A stretch of 35,477 nucleotides of DNA from a virus. Both the position numbers and the translations under genes were made by a program. How positions within the stretch are numbered: position 1 is the stretch's first letter; each line of letters starts with the position of its first letter. The DNA is taken from positions 1 to 35,477 of IMG/VR virus record IMGVR_UViG_3300017917_003478, one strand, 5' to 3'. A model generated the notes under the pieces. It ran no database searches, had not been told where the DNA came from, and saw only the letters and a list, made by a program, of their open reading frames with translations. Positions 9,179-17,537 of the stretch are shown here, piece by piece.

Positions 9179-9625
9179 ATGTGGTTATATAAAGGAAAAG
9201 AAATTAAAGAATTATCAGATATGCCCGAAAACCAATTCGGGTTCATTTATGTAGTAACTCACAATTCTACAGGAAGAAAATATCTAGGTAAAAAGCAATT
9301 AATGTCAGTACAGAAAAAAGCTTTAGGTAAAAAGGAATTAGCTTTACTTACTGATGGTAGAGCTAGTAAGAAAAAAACTGTAATAAAAGAATCTGACTGG
9401 AAAACTTACTATGGTTCACACGCTGAAATAAAACAATTAATAAAAGATAAAAAACATTTGGAGTTTACAAGAGAGATACTTACATTCGTCCCTACTAAAA
9501 AACTCCTTACTTATTATGAGACTAAATATCTTTTTATAAATGAAGTTTTAGAAACTCAAAATGAGTATATAAATGACAACATTCTTGGAAAGTTTTTCAA
9601 GAAAGACTTTGCTCCCCAAAAATAA
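9179..9625 (+). CDS. GIY-YIG-type endonuclease
   Basis: 148 residues from ATG 9179, chosen over an upstream TTG (9143) because MWLYKGKEIKEL begins the conserved block and an A-rich leader precedes it. GFIYVV (21-26) and KYLGKK (34-39) correspond to the two halves of the GIY-YIG motif; R98, E114 in YYETKYL and the NDNILGKFF block (132-140) are plausible catalytic and conserved residues. This family includes Seg-type homing endonucleases of T4-like phages, which cut DNA and spread themselves. No flanking intron is visible, so it would be free-standing. A non-homing DNA-degradation or repair role is possible. Confidence 0.65.
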   Translation: MWLYKGKEIKELSDMPENQFGFIYVVTHNSTGRKYLGKKQLMSVQKKALGKKELALLTDGRASKKKTVIKESDWKTYYGSHAEIKQLIKDKKHLEFTREILTFVPTKKLLTYYETKYLFINEVLETQNEYINDNILGKFFKKDFAPQK

Positions 9626-9653
9626 TTTATTACATTAAATAAAAATAAACTCT

Positions 9654-9809
9654 ATGAAACGCTACGGTCTATTCACTAAGAATTCTGATGAAGCTATTAA
9701 TAACATACCTTCACGAAGTATAGAAGAAGCAAAATCATTCTTTATAGCAAAGAAAAAATTAACTGTAGATCAATTTGACCAATTATTTGAAGTTAGATTA
9801 GTAAATTAA
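9654..9809 (+). CDS. Small conserved-looking phage protein, 51 residues
   Basis: ATG 9654 to TAA 9809 encodes 51 residues beginning MKRYGLFTKNSDEAIN and ending with the segment FDQLFEVRLVN. It has a helix-rich make-up and no known motif. Upstream is an A-rich leader, the gaps to both neighbours are 28 and 16 bases, and the reading frame fills an otherwise empty 200-base interval, which supports it as real. I recall similar short proteins with a phenylalanine-leucine-phenylalanine end in T4-related phages, but no function. Confidence 0.6.
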   Translation: MKRYGLFTKNSDEAINNIPSRSIEEAKSFFIAKKKLTVDQFDQLFEVRLVN

Positions 9810-9825
9810 AAAATTAAAATAGGTT

Positions 9826-10761
9826 ATGGTAAATGGAATTTTATTAGGTTTAGTACAATCAGTACTAGGAAAAGGGCATGTTACGTCAAAAGGTAATTAT
9901 GCCTTCCACTGTCCTGTCTGCAACCACAGAAAACCCAAATTAGAAGTTAATTTAATTCCAACTACTAAAAATGAAAATCCTTGGCATTGCTGGGCATGTG
10001 ATGTTAAAGGTAAATCTTTATCTTCCTTATTTAAAATAATCAAAGTTGATGGAAGTAAGTATTCTGAATTAAATTCTATATTAGGTACAACATATAAAAC
10101 TGATAGAGTTGAAAATGAAAAACCTGTAGAATTACCTAAAGAATATAAACCTTTATTCAACCTTAATAAATCAGATATTATAGCCAGACATGCTTTAGCT
10201 TATATTAAGCAACGAGGAATAACTTCTGAAGACGTTTTAAAATATCAAATAGGCTACTGTGAATCAGGCCAATACTCAAATAAAATTATAATTCCCAATT
10301 ACTCCGCAGACGGTAAACTTAATTACTTTATAGCGCGTTCTTTTGAAAAAGATCCTGCTAGAAAATATGATGCTCCATCTGCTGATAAAAATGCTATAAT
10401 AGGCTTTGAAAATTTAATTAATTGGGATTTACCTATCATACTATGTGAAGGAGCATTTGATGCTATTGCTATTAAAAGAAATGCTATACCTTTATATGGA
10501 AAAACCTTATCAAAAGCTTTAACTAAAAAATTATTAACAAATAGTGTTAAAAATATTTACTTAGCTTTAGACAGTGATGCTTTAAAAAGTACACTTAAAA
10601 TTGCCGGAGATCTCCTCCAATCAGGAAAAGAATTGCATGTTATAAAATTAGAAGGTAAAGATCCATCCGATATGGGTTTCGCTCATTTTACAACTTTAGT
10701 ACAACAAGCTGAACAATTTACTTTTTCTGATCTATTTCAACTTAAATTAGAAGTAAACTAA
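9826..10761 (+). CDS. DNA primase (zinc finger plus TOPRIM)
   Basis: 311 residues. A zinc-binding region holds CPVC (29-32) and CWAC (55-58), as in CHC2-type primase zinc ribbons. The TOPRIM domain shows LCEGAFDAIA with E208, LALDSDA (D249, D251) and KDPSDMG (D279, D282), the metal-binding set that supports RNA primer synthesis. Size is close to T4 gp61 (~340). It has no helicase domain, so a separate replicative helicase must lie outside the window. The start context is GTTATG. Its stop overlaps the ATG of the nuclease gene by one base, so the two are co-translated. Confidence 0.85.
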   Translation: MVNGILLGLVQSVLGKGHVTSKGNYAFHCPVCNHRKPKLEVNLIPTTKNENPWHCWACDVKGKSLSSLFKIIKVDGSKYSELNSILGTTYKTDRVENEKPVELPKEYKPLFNLNKSDIIARHALAYIKQRGITSEDVLKYQIGYCESGQYSNKIIIPNYSADGKLNYFIARSFEKDPARKYDAPSADKNAIIGFENLINWDLPIILCEGAFDAIAIKRNAIPLYGKTLSKALTKKLLTNSVKNIYLALDSDALKSTLKIAGDLLQSGKELHVIKLEGKDPSDMGFAHFTTLVQQAEQFTFSDLFQLKLEVN

Positions 10762-11525
10762 TGAAAAAATCTTACGACAGAATTTTACAAATTTCAAAAG
10801 ACCATAAACAGATAACTTTACCTGATTCAAGGTTTTATCAAAGAAATGGTAATTATTATCCTTCAGTAACACATGTTTTATCTTGTTACCCTAAAGGTCC
10901 TCATTTTGAAGATTGGTTAAAAAAAGTAGGTTATGCCTCAGAATATATTGTAAAAAAAGCAGCAGAAGAAGGTACTCAAGTACATAACTTATGTGAAGAT
11001 TACTTAAATGGAGAAGAATGTTCATTCTTAAATCAATATGGTAATCCAGCTTACCCTCCAAATGTATGGCAAATGTTTTTAAACTTTGTTGATTTTTGGG
11101 AAACTCATAAACCAACTTTAATTGAAACTGAAGTACACTTATTTTCAGATGTATTAAAAGTAGCTGGTACTTGTGATTTAGTTATTGAATTAAAAGGTGA
11201 AAGATGGATATTAGATTTAAAAACTTCTAATCATTTACAAACAACATATGACTTACAAACAGCTGTTTATGGTCAATGTTATGAGGAATGTTTTGGTAAA
11301 AAAATAGATCGTTATGGTATATTATGGTTAAAATCTAAATCTAGAGGTGAAGATAAAGCAGGTAAACGTTTAAAGGGTAAACATTGGGAAATTGTTGAGT
11401 CTGAAAGAACACAACAACAAAATTTAGATATTTTCATGAATGTTAAGGCTTTATTTGATTTAGAGAATCCATCACCTAAACCTCATGTTTTAACGTTAAG
11501 AACTACAGTTAAAAGGGAAGCATAA
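10761..11525 (+). CDS. PD-(D/E)XK exonuclease, RecB/Cas4-like
   Basis: 254 residues with the full motif order of the RecB-type nuclease family: GTQVH (H75), E124, GTCDL (D139), LDLKTS (D152-x-K154) and QTAVYGQCY (Q166, Y170). No Cas4-type cysteine cluster is evident, so iron-sulphur binding is not supported. Such phage enzymes process DNA ends in recombination or repair, or degrade host DNA. It overlaps the primase stop by one base (TAATG), indicating a replication/recombination pair. The C-terminus is basic. Family assignment is secure, physiological substrate is not. Confidence 0.8.
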   Translation: MKKSYDRILQISKDHKQITLPDSRFYQRNGNYYPSVTHVLSCYPKGPHFEDWLKKVGYASEYIVKKAAEEGTQVHNLCEDYLNGEECSFLNQYGNPAYPPNVWQMFLNFVDFWETHKPTLIETEVHLFSDVLKVAGTCDLVIELKGERWILDLKTSNHLQTTYDLQTAVYGQCYEECFGKKIDRYGILWLKSKSRGEDKAGKRLKGKHWEIVESERTQQQNLDIFMNVKALFDLENPSPKPHVLTLRTTVKREA

Positions 11526-11526
11526 A

Positions 11527-11534
11527 TATTTATA
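11527..11534 (+). promoter_or_regulatory. TATTTATA intergenic motif, candidate late promoter element
   Basis: Copy 3 of 8, one base after the upstream TAA and 14 bases before the ATG at 11549. It marks the junction between the replication genes and the tagged-protein cluster. Confidence 0.4.
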
Positions 11535-11548
11535 CTAATAATATAGAC

Positions 11549-12301
11549 ATGATAAAATTAGCTACACTTTTAAAAGAAATTACTGACAAGCCTAAAGCTA
11601 TATTTTTAGCTGGTCCTGCTGGTAGTGGGAAAACTTATATTTCAAAACAATTAATCCCTTCTTCATTAAAAGTTATCAATTCAGATGATACTTATGAGGA
11701 ACTTTTAAAAGCGAGTGGTATTGGTCTAAAACAAAAAGATTTTACACCTGATCAATTATCTCAAGCAGCTAAATTACAAGCACAAGCTCGTAAAGACACT
11801 CAAGCTAAATTAGAAAAATCTATTGAAGATAAAAATGATATTGTTATTGATGGAACCGGTGCGGCTTCAGGTCCAGTATTAAAGAAAAAACAACAACTAG
11901 AAGATTTAGGGTATGAGACATTAATGTTAATGGTTTATGTCTCTCCTCTAACTTCACTTGAACGTAACGCCCAACGTGATAGAAGTTTAATGCCAGGTAT
12001 TGTTTTACGTACATGGAGAGATGTTAATAAAAATATTGATATCTACAGACAAGCTTTTGGTAAAAATTTTATATTACTAGATAATAACCCAGAAAATGCT
12101 AATAAAGGATTCTCTGATGAGTTAATAGCTCCTTACATTCAAGATTCAGCTGCTGTAGGTAAACCTAAAACACCTGAAGAAATGGCTAAATCTAAAGCTG
12201 AAAAAGATGCTTTAAATAAAGAAATAGAAGTTATGGTTAATAAATTACCTGAATTCGATTCAGTCGATTCAGCTAAATCAAAAATCCAAAATTTTATATA
12301 A
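11549..12301 (+). CDS. P-loop kinase, zeta-toxin/AAA_33-like, with N-terminal tag-like segment
   Basis: 250 residues. After the opening MIKLATLLKEI comes IFLAGPAGSGKT (Walker A, G22-T29), then VIDGTGAASG and a lid-like RDRSLMPGIVLRTWRD arrangement, matching small P-loop kinases of the AAA_33/zeta-toxin group. These phosphorylate nucleotides, sugars or RNA ends; the substrate here is unknown. The first ten residues resemble the shared leader of many genes in this cluster, with L-K-E at 8-10. The C-terminal ~50 residues are charged and helical. It is the first gene after a TATTTATA motif. A true toxin is not implied: no antitoxin partner is seen. Confidence 0.65.
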   Translation: MIKLATLLKEITDKPKAIFLAGPAGSGKTYISKQLIPSSLKVINSDDTYEELLKASGIGLKQKDFTPDQLSQAAKLQAQARKDTQAKLEKSIEDKNDIVIDGTGAASGPVLKKKQQLEDLGYETLMLMVYVSPLTSLERNAQRDRSLMPGIVLRTWRDVNKNIDIYRQAFGKNFILLDNNPENANKGFSDELIAPYIQDSAAVGKPKTPEEMAKSKAEKDALNKEIEVMVNKLPEFDSVDSAKSKIQNFI

Positions 12302-12303
12302 TA

Positions 12304-13218
12304 ATGAATATAGGTGAAGAAATAGTATCACAATTATTAGAAGAGTCAACTCCTATAATAGCTTTATACCCAGGTAAATTTAAACCACCACATGCTGGTC
12401 ATTTTAATGTAGTTGCTAAAGCAGCTAATATTGCTGATAAAGTTATTGTGATAATGTCTCAAGGTTCTAAAGATGAATTTACAGCTGAGGACTCAATGAA
12501 AGTTTGGAGATTATATGAAGATATTTTACCTTCAAATGTTCAAGTGATAATATCAGGTAAAGCTTCACCTGTAAGTGAAGTATTTGATATTATAAAAGAT
12601 AAAGAAACAGACTTTATTGTATTATATGGTAAAGGTGAAGAAAGTAGATATAGAGCTATAGAAAAAGATCCTAATACTTATTCTAATGTTAAAATAGTAG
12701 ATGCTGGAAATTTTGAAAGTTTAAACGCTACTGATTTAAGAACAGCTATTAGAAATAAAGATTTAGAAGATATTAAAAAATTCTTACCAGCTAGTATTGA
12801 TCCTAAACAATTCTTATCAATTTATACTCAAAATGAGTTTAAACCTGGTCCTGTATTACATGAGTCATTTACTCCACAAAAAGCACCATTAATGAAATCT
12901 TTTGTTGATTATGCTTGTGATAGATTAGATATAGATGAGCCTAAAATTTATATTATAAATTCTCCTACTTACTCTCAAGAGTATAAAAGTTTTGGAGGTT
13001 ATATACCTTCAGAACAAGAAATAAAAGTAGTAGTACATAACAGAAACATGGCTGATATTTTAAGAACATTAGCTCATGAGTTAGTTCATCATATGCAAAA
13101 TCTAAATGGAGATGAATTAGATGGAAATGACGGTTCTAATACTGAAAATGAAGCTAATGCTATGGCTGGGGTATTAATGAGAGAATTTGGAAGAAACAAT
13201 CCTGAAATATTTGAATAG
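12304..13218 (+). CDS. HxGH nucleotidylyltransferase fused to a zincin-like metallopeptidase
   Basis: 304 residues, two domains. Residues ~17-165 form a cytidylyl/NMN-adenylyltransferase-type domain: GKFKPPHAGH (H30, H33), a central VLYGKGEESR and NATDLRTAIR, the usual C-terminal signature region. Residues ~190-304 hold LAHELVHHM (HExxH at 258-262) followed by ENEANAMAG, whose glutamates could supply the third zinc ligand. The linker contains PVLHES (LHE at 185-187), a possible processing site. The first domain would transfer a nucleotide to a phosphorylated substrate, the second cleave peptides. The N-terminus (EEIVSQLLEES) is a variant of the cluster's leader. One of only two genes in the window ending in TAG. 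Confidence 0.75.
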   Translation: MNIGEEIVSQLLEESTPIIALYPGKFKPPHAGHFNVVAKAANIADKVIVIMSQGSKDEFTAEDSMKVWRLYEDILPSNVQVIISGKASPVSEVFDIIKDKETDFIVLYGKGEESRYRAIEKDPNTYSNVKIVDAGNFESLNATDLRTAIRNKDLEDIKKFLPASIDPKQFLSIYTQNEFKPGPVLHESFTPQKAPLMKSFVDYACDRLDIDEPKIYIINSPTYSQEYKSFGGYIPSEQEIKVVVHNRNMADILRTLAHELVHHMQNLNGDELDGNDGSNTENEANAMAGVLMREFGRNNPEIFE

Positions 13219-13220
13219 TA

Positions 13221-13382
13221 ATGAAGGATATGTTTAAGGATGCAGCTTATTTTGTAAGAATATTAATGGCTGTAGAGAAAGAATTTAATATTACTATACA
13301 AGATTCTGAAGTAAAAAACATAAATACTTTTGAAGATTTAATAGAATTAATACAAGAAAAAGAAAATGATATCACTAAATAA
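13221..13382 (+). CDS. Acyl-carrier-protein-like fragment lacking the attachment serine
   Basis: 53 residues, ATG 13221 to TAA 13382, overlapping the next gene by 17 bases. The run VEKEFNITIQDSEV followed by INTFEDLIELIQ closely fits the second half of acyl carrier proteins (their ExEFgIeIpDeea... and tv.d.v.yi segments). The preceding DSL motif with the phosphopantetheine serine is missing; an in-frame stop at 13212-13214 prevents upstream extension. So it cannot be a classical carrier as encoded. It may be a degenerate ACP, an ACP-like binding fold, or chance resemblance. Confidence 0.5.
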   Translation: MKDMFKDAAYFVRILMAVEKEFNITIQDSEVKNINTFEDLIELIQEKENDITK

Positions 13383-13905
13383 ATTATTTGAAGAAGAAAA
13401 ACCAAAATTAAATTACAAAATTTATTGTGATATGGATGGTGTTCTAGCTGATTTTGAAGCTAGATTTGAACATTTTGCTGGTTTAACTCCTGATGAATAT
13501 AGAGCTGAAGTAGCTAAAAAATATGGTTCTTCTAAAGTAGATGAAATGTTTTGGAACCTAATTGACAAACAAATTGGAGTTAGATTTTGGAGAGGAATAC
13601 CTTGGATGCCTCAAGGTAAACAATTATGGGAGTATATTAAACCTTACAACCCAACCTTACTTTCTTCACCTTCATGGGACGAATCAAGTAGAATGGGTAA
13701 AGCATTATGGGTTAAAGATCACATTCCAGGCATTAAATTAATTTTCAGACAAGCTAAAAATAAATCTGATTTTGCTGAATCAAATGCTATTCTAATTGAT
13801 GATAGAGAAGATACTATTTTAAATTGGAAATCTAAAGGAGGAATTGGTATAGTATATAGAACAACAGATCAAGTAATAAACGAATTAAAACAATTAGGGT
13901 TATAA
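13366..13905 (+). CDS. HAD-family 5'(3')-deoxyribonucleotidase-like phosphatase
   Basis: 179 residues. CDMDGVLADF (21-30) is HAD motif I with nucleophile D22 and acid/base D24; LLSSPSW supplies the motif II serine region; the lysine in QAKNKSDFA and the acidic ILIDDRED give motifs III and IV. This arrangement matches the NT5C-type deoxyribonucleotidases that remove phosphate from dNMPs, used by phages in nucleotide metabolism. The leader MISLNKLFEEEKPK is extra relative to bacterial enzymes and resembles the cluster's shared N-terminal segment (L-F-E at 7-9). The start overlaps the ACP-like gene. Substrate specificity is inferred. Confidence 0.7.
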   Translation: MISLNKLFEEEKPKLNYKIYCDMDGVLADFEARFEHFAGLTPDEYRAEVAKKYGSSKVDEMFWNLIDKQIGVRFWRGIPWMPQGKQLWEYIKPYNPTLLSSPSWDESSRMGKALWVKDHIPGIKLIFRQAKNKSDFAESNAILIDDREDTILNWKSKGGIGIVYRTTDQVINELKQLGL

Positions 13906-13906
13906 T

Positions 13907-14476
13907 ATGTCACAATTAAACAAACAATTCTCAGAACGCGACTTACAACGTATGCGTAATATTATTACAGGTAACACTGCTAATAATACTAGAATTCAAG
14001 CTGGTTATACAAATGCTAAAATAAAACATGTTGAGGGAGACACTTGGGAAGAAGACGGTAAAACCTGGACAATTAAAAATGGGATTAAACAAACTGTCAC
14101 CAAACACGACTCACTAAAGGCAATGGTGGAATTTCCACTTACTTGCCCCGAATGTGGTAAACCTATGAAAAATCATACATTAAATAAAAAAATGTATAGT
14201 ATTCATAAAATGTGTTCGGATTGTGTAGTTGAAATGGAAACTAAACTTAGAGTAGAAGGTAAATATGAAGAATATGAAAAGAAACTTCTAAATTCCAATA
14301 AAAATGAATCAGCAAATACTGCTGAACAAATGTTTGAGGATTTTTTAAATAATCCTTATGTTAGTTATGTAACCGAAGATGGTGTTGTTGAAAACTGGGT
14401 AGGTGGTAATATTACACCTGAACTGATAAAAACTGTAAAAGATAACATAAAACGATTAAGAGAAACAGAATTATAA
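13907..14476 (+). CDS. Zinc-ribbon protein of unknown function
   Basis: 189 residues. It begins with a charged helical region (FSERDLQRMRNIITGN), then a WEEDGKTWTIKNG segment, then a four-cysteine ribbon CPECGKPM (about residues 80-87) and CSDC (about 103-106), followed by a coiled-coil-like acidic region and a C-terminal helix. The cysteine spacing fits zinc binding to nucleic acid or protein. Its leader lacks the clear LIxE tag of its neighbours. Two bases separate it from the HAD gene. I recall similar openings in environmental phages without a function. Confidence 0.55.
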   Translation: MSQLNKQFSERDLQRMRNIITGNTANNTRIQAGYTNAKIKHVEGDTWEEDGKTWTIKNGIKQTVTKHDSLKAMVEFPLTCPECGKPMKNHTLNKKMYSIHKMCSDCVVEMETKLRVEGKYEEYEKKLLNSNKNESANTAEQMFEDFLNNPYVSYVTEDGVVENWVGGNITPELIKTVKDNIKRLRETEL

Positions 14477-14477
14477 A

Positions 14478-14485
14478 TATTTATA
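14478..14485 (+). promoter_or_regulatory. TATTTATA intergenic motif within an ATAAATATTTATA palindrome
   Basis: Copy 4 of 8, just after the upstream stop and 14 bases before ATG 14500. Here the palindrome also gives TATAAATA on the + strand (14472-14479), an exact match to the T4 late -10 core in the transcribed direction. Confidence 0.45.
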
Positions 14486-14499
14486 TAAAAACTTATTTC

Positions 14500-15072
14500 A
14501 TGGCAACTGTAAACATTAAAAACCTAATTAGAGAAAGTATATCAGATTATTTAAACGAATTAAATACTGAAAAAAAAGAAATTCAAGAAACTCCAACTTT
14601 AGAAGAAGGAGCATCAGAATTTGAAGATAAAGTAACTAAAGAACAAGGTAGTATTTTCTTAGTTCGTAAACCAACTAAAGATATGACTGAGGGAGGTATT
14701 GTTAATGCTGTTACACTTAAATCTCTTATAGGTGATGAGTATATTGGTGCTTACCCAACTACTGGTCAAGCAGCAGCTGCTGGTAAAAAAGCTTTAAAAG
14801 CTAGAGATGCTAAATTAAAAGAAAATATTCAAATCGGTAAAGATAAAGTAACAGAATTAGAAGCTAAAATAGAAGAATTGAAAAAAACTATTGAAGACAA
14901 TTCTACTAGAGCGGTTCATGATCCACAAAGAAGAGGTGAGTTAACTGAAACTAACGATACTTTATTTGCTCAATTAGAAAAAATTGAAAATGCAGTTGAA
15001 AAATTAAAAAGTGCATTAGAAAAAGAATCTCCTAAAAAAGCTAAAAAAGAAGAAAAAGAAGACAATGAATAA
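14500..15072 (+). CDS. Tagged coiled-coil protein, probable internal virion or core protein
   Basis: 190 residues. [20 protein letters not shown] is a clear example of the shared N-terminal amphipathic segment, with I-R-E (10-12) and L-N-E (18-20). Residues ~40-95 include a compact region with IFLVRKP and [10 protein letters not shown]. From ~95 on it is a long Lys/Glu-rich coiled coil ([19 protein letters not shown]), ending in a [12 protein letters not shown] tail. Such acidic/basic coiled coils are typical of phage scaffold and core proteins. It overlaps the next gene by 8 bases (ATGAATAA). Function is inferred from composition and tag only. Confidence 0.55.
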   Translation: MATVNIKNLIRESISDYLNELNTEKKEIQETPTLEEGASEFEDKVTKEQGSIFLVRKPTKDMTEGGIVNAVTLKSLIGDEYIGAYPTTGQAAAAGKKALKARDAKLKENIQIGKDKVTELEAKIEELKKTIEDNSTRAVHDPQRRGELTETNDTLFAQLEKIENAVEKLKSALEKESPKKAKKEEKEDNE

Positions 15073-16702
15073 TACAGATAAATTTAAAAACCTTCTTTTT
15101 AAACTTATTAAAGAAGAAATAGAAAGTAGTGAAGATGAAAAGCCGCAAGGTTTTGAAAAAATAAACTACGATTTAGTATTAGAACCAGCCGATTTACAGT
15201 CGGCTTTATCTGCTTTAGGTGATATTAAAAATTATGGTATCTATGCTAATAATTTAAGAGACCCTAAAATCATTCAAAAAATATTTGGACCTAGCATTCC
15301 AGCTCAAAAAGCAAACACTGCTTGGAGAACTTGGGACACTTTAAATGATGAAGAAAGATTTGCTAAAGCAACTGACATTAGAAATAGAGTACCTGAAGCT
15401 TGGAAAGCATTAGAAACAGATTTAGCTGACAAATATGATGAGTGGCAAACTGAAAATGGTGATGGTTCATTCATTGAATTTATTTCTACTTTAAACTCTA
15501 CAGAATTAAGAAATGTAAAAAGTAATGGTTTCTTTGGTTCAAGAGGAGCTAATTATTATCCAATGAAAACACCTGATAACTTGAAAAAGTATAGTGGTGT
15601 TATGACTAAAGATAAAGATTATGTTGTAGATGGAGATAAAATTATTTTCCCTCAAAAAACTAATCCATTTGAAACTAAAGATTACCTAACTAAGGTATTA
15701 AAAACTATAATGGGTAATGCTAAATTAGCTTATAGTATTTCTCAAAGAGAAGCGGATGATCAACCAACCACTATCTCTAATACACAGGGTGCAGTTGAGA
15801 AAATTAACTTTGTTAAAACGTTTGATAGTCCTGAATTAGCGAAAAAATTTACGCGTCTTATACCTAAAGATTTCGCTCCTAAAACTTCAATGGAAGATAC
15901 TAAAATAACTGTGTCTGATATAACAGACGCTCAAAAGAAAAACCTTATGGCTACAGCATTAAAATTTATATCTGATAATACTAAAAAACCAGTTAAAGAA
16001 TCAATCAAAGATCAAGTTCATAGATTAATTCAAGAGGTGTTAGATGAAAAGAAACTAACTAAAGCTGAAACTAATAAAAAAGAAGATATAGTTAAAGGTT
16101 TAAAGAAATCAGGATTTAAAAAAGATGATCCTGCTCTTTACGCTATTGCAACTGCTAAAGCTAAAAAATTAGCTGAGAAAAAATTCCCTGACTTAACAGG
16201 TGATGGTAAAGTAACTAAAGCAGATATCTTAAAAGGTAGAGGAGTTGAACTTAAAAATGAAGATTTAGACGTAGGTCATCAAGATAATGAACCATCTATG
16301 TTAAAAAGTGATGTTTACAGAATAGCTAAAATGGCTGCTATGTTATACAAACAACTTAACAACTATGATAACATGGGAGAAGTTGATTTTCCTCATTGGT
16401 GGCAAGCTAAAATTATAAAAGCATATGATTACCTTCAAGCAGCTTACGGATACTTAGATGGTGAAGAAAAAACAGCTGCTATTGATTCAATGATGAATGA
16501 AAATGAAGAAGATGTAGTAGATACAGTAACACTAGATATTCCTTTATTTATTCGTATGTTAGAGTATGCTAAAGAAGATGCTCAAACTGATATGGATTTG
16601 CATGATGTAGCTGAAAACGCTATAGCATTAAATAAAAGTAAAGAAATGCTATCAATGGAAGATTATAACACTATAATAGGAGACTCCAACAATGAAGATT
16701 AA
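15065..16702 (+). CDS. Multidomain tagged protein with internal tag copy and EF-hand/dockerin-like loop
   Basis: 545 residues, apparently modular. N-terminal tag: [15 protein letters not shown] with I-K-E. Residues ~30-300 form a unique region. A second tag-like copy, [12 protein letters not shown], lies at 317-328. Next comes a [13 protein letters not shown] block I recall from marine-phage virion proteins, then [12 protein letters not shown] (376-387), matching a calcium-binding EF-hand/dockerin loop (D376, T378, D380, V383, D387). Residues ~411-480 contain [18 protein letters not shown]; ~485-540 contain [16 protein letters not shown]. No enzyme motif. It overlaps neighbours by 8 and 11 bases. 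A prohead core or packaged protein, possibly cleaved into modules, is the inference. Confidence 0.55.
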   Translation: MNNTDKFKNLLFKLIKEEIESSEDEKPQGFEKINYDLVLEPADLQSALSALGDIKNYGIYANNLRDPKIIQKIFGPSIPAQKANTAWRTWDTLNDEERFAKATDIRNRVPEAWKALETDLADKYDEWQTENGDGSFIEFISTLNSTELRNVKSNGFFGSRGANYYPMKTPDNLKKYSGVMTKDKDYVVDGDKIIFPQKTNPFETKDYLTKVLKTIMGNAKLAYSISQREADDQPTTISNTQGAVEKINFVKTFDSPELAKKFTRLIPKDFAPKTSMEDTKITVSDITDAQKKNLMATALKFISDNTKKPVKESIKDQVHRLIQEVLDEKKLTKAETNKKEDIVKGLKKSGFKKDDPALYAIATAKAKKLAEKKFPDLTGDGKVTKADILKGRGVELKNEDLDVGHQDNEPSMLKSDVYRIAKMAAMLYKQLNNYDNMGEVDFPHWWQAKIIKAYDYLQAAYGYLDGEEKTAAIDSMMNENEEDVVDTVTLDIPLFIRMLEYAKEDAQTDMDLHDVAENAIALNKSKEMLSMEDYNTIIGDSNNED

Positions 16703-17537
16703 CCAAATTAAAGAATTAATTAGAGAAGCGGTTCAAGCTATTTTTGAAGCTGATATACAGTACAACGAAGGAGACAGAGTAGAAATAGACTCATCTTACG
16801 GTGGGGGTATTGGTACTGTAGTTTTATCAAAACATCCTTTTTATGCTATTAAATTTGACCAAACAGGTACAACAGATTCATTTCACTTTTCTGATTTAAG
16901 ACCATTTGATGATGCTGAAGAAGAAGAAAAAAATGCTGATATAGATACAGGTCTAAATGAAAATGTTTTACTACATGAAGGTATTAAAACTTCATCTAAT
17001 TTAAGATACCACTTAAATAAACAATTGCCATTACATGAAAATATATTCAGATATGGTTCAGATGCTCAATTAGAATTATTTAGAGAAGCAAGAGATTTAT
17101 ATAATAAAGGATTATTATATTTAAACCCTCATGACAGATGGTTAGTAGAAAATACTAGTATTGGTGAATATGGAGAATTTGAAGGTAAATTAGTTTCTTT
17201 AGATGTACCATTTGTTGAAGAAGAAATTTTAAATGAAGCTGAATATCAAGGTAAAGATGTTCAATTAAATAAACCTAAACGTGGTGGTTCTAAAAAATTC
17301 TACGTTTATGTTAAAAATCCTAAAACTGGTAAAATAAAAAAAGTATCATTTGGTGCTGCTGGTGGTGGACAAAATTTAGCTGTTAAAATTAGAGACCCTA
17401 AAGCTAGAAGAGCTTTTGCTAAACGTCAAAACTGTGCTAGAAAAAAAGATAGAACAACTCCAGGATACTGGTCTTGTAATATAGGTCGTTATTGGAAATC
17501 ATTAGGTGGAGGTTCAAATTTTAGCGGATACTGGTAA
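16692..17537 (+). CDS. Tagged modular virion-type protein with SH3-like N-terminal and basic C-terminal domains
   Basis: 281 residues. The tag [20 protein letters not shown] is the clearest in the window (I-R-E at 10-12). Residues ~22-72 look like a small SH3/KOW-like barrel (GDRVEIDS...GGIGTVVL). After an acidic stretch, LNE (88-90) and LHE (94-96) precede a domain with [18 protein letters not shown] (LHE 114-116) and [14 protein letters not shown] (180-182) precedes a basic C-terminal domain: [34 protein letters not shown] and [14 protein letters not shown] recall this last domain widely in marine phages. The LxE tripeptides at each border suggest processing. Biochemical role unknown. Confidence 0.6.
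   Translation: MKINQIKELIREAVQAIFEADIQYNEGDRVEIDSSYGGGIGTVVLSKHPFYAIKFDQTGTTDSFHFSDLRPFDDAEEEEKNADIDTGLNENVLLHEGIKTSSNLRYHLNKQLPLHENIFRYGSDAQLELFREARDLYNKGLLYLNPHDRWLVENTSIGEYGEFEGKLVSLDVPFVEEEILNEAEYQGKDVQLNKPKRGGSKKFYVYVKNPKTGKIKKVSFGAAGGGQNLAVKIRDPKARRAFAKRQNCARKKDRTTPGYWSCNIGRYWKSLGGGSNFSGYW

Noticed and set aside
10761-11525. Cas4 of a CRISPR system
   Set aside because: The nuclease motifs fit the wider RecB/Cas4 family, but there is no cysteine cluster, cas gene or array; a phage recombination nuclease is simpler.
11549-12301. Zeta toxin-antitoxin pair
   Set aside because: The P-loop protein resembles zeta-type kinases but no epsilon-like antitoxin gene is adjacent; the neighbours are overlapping phage genes.
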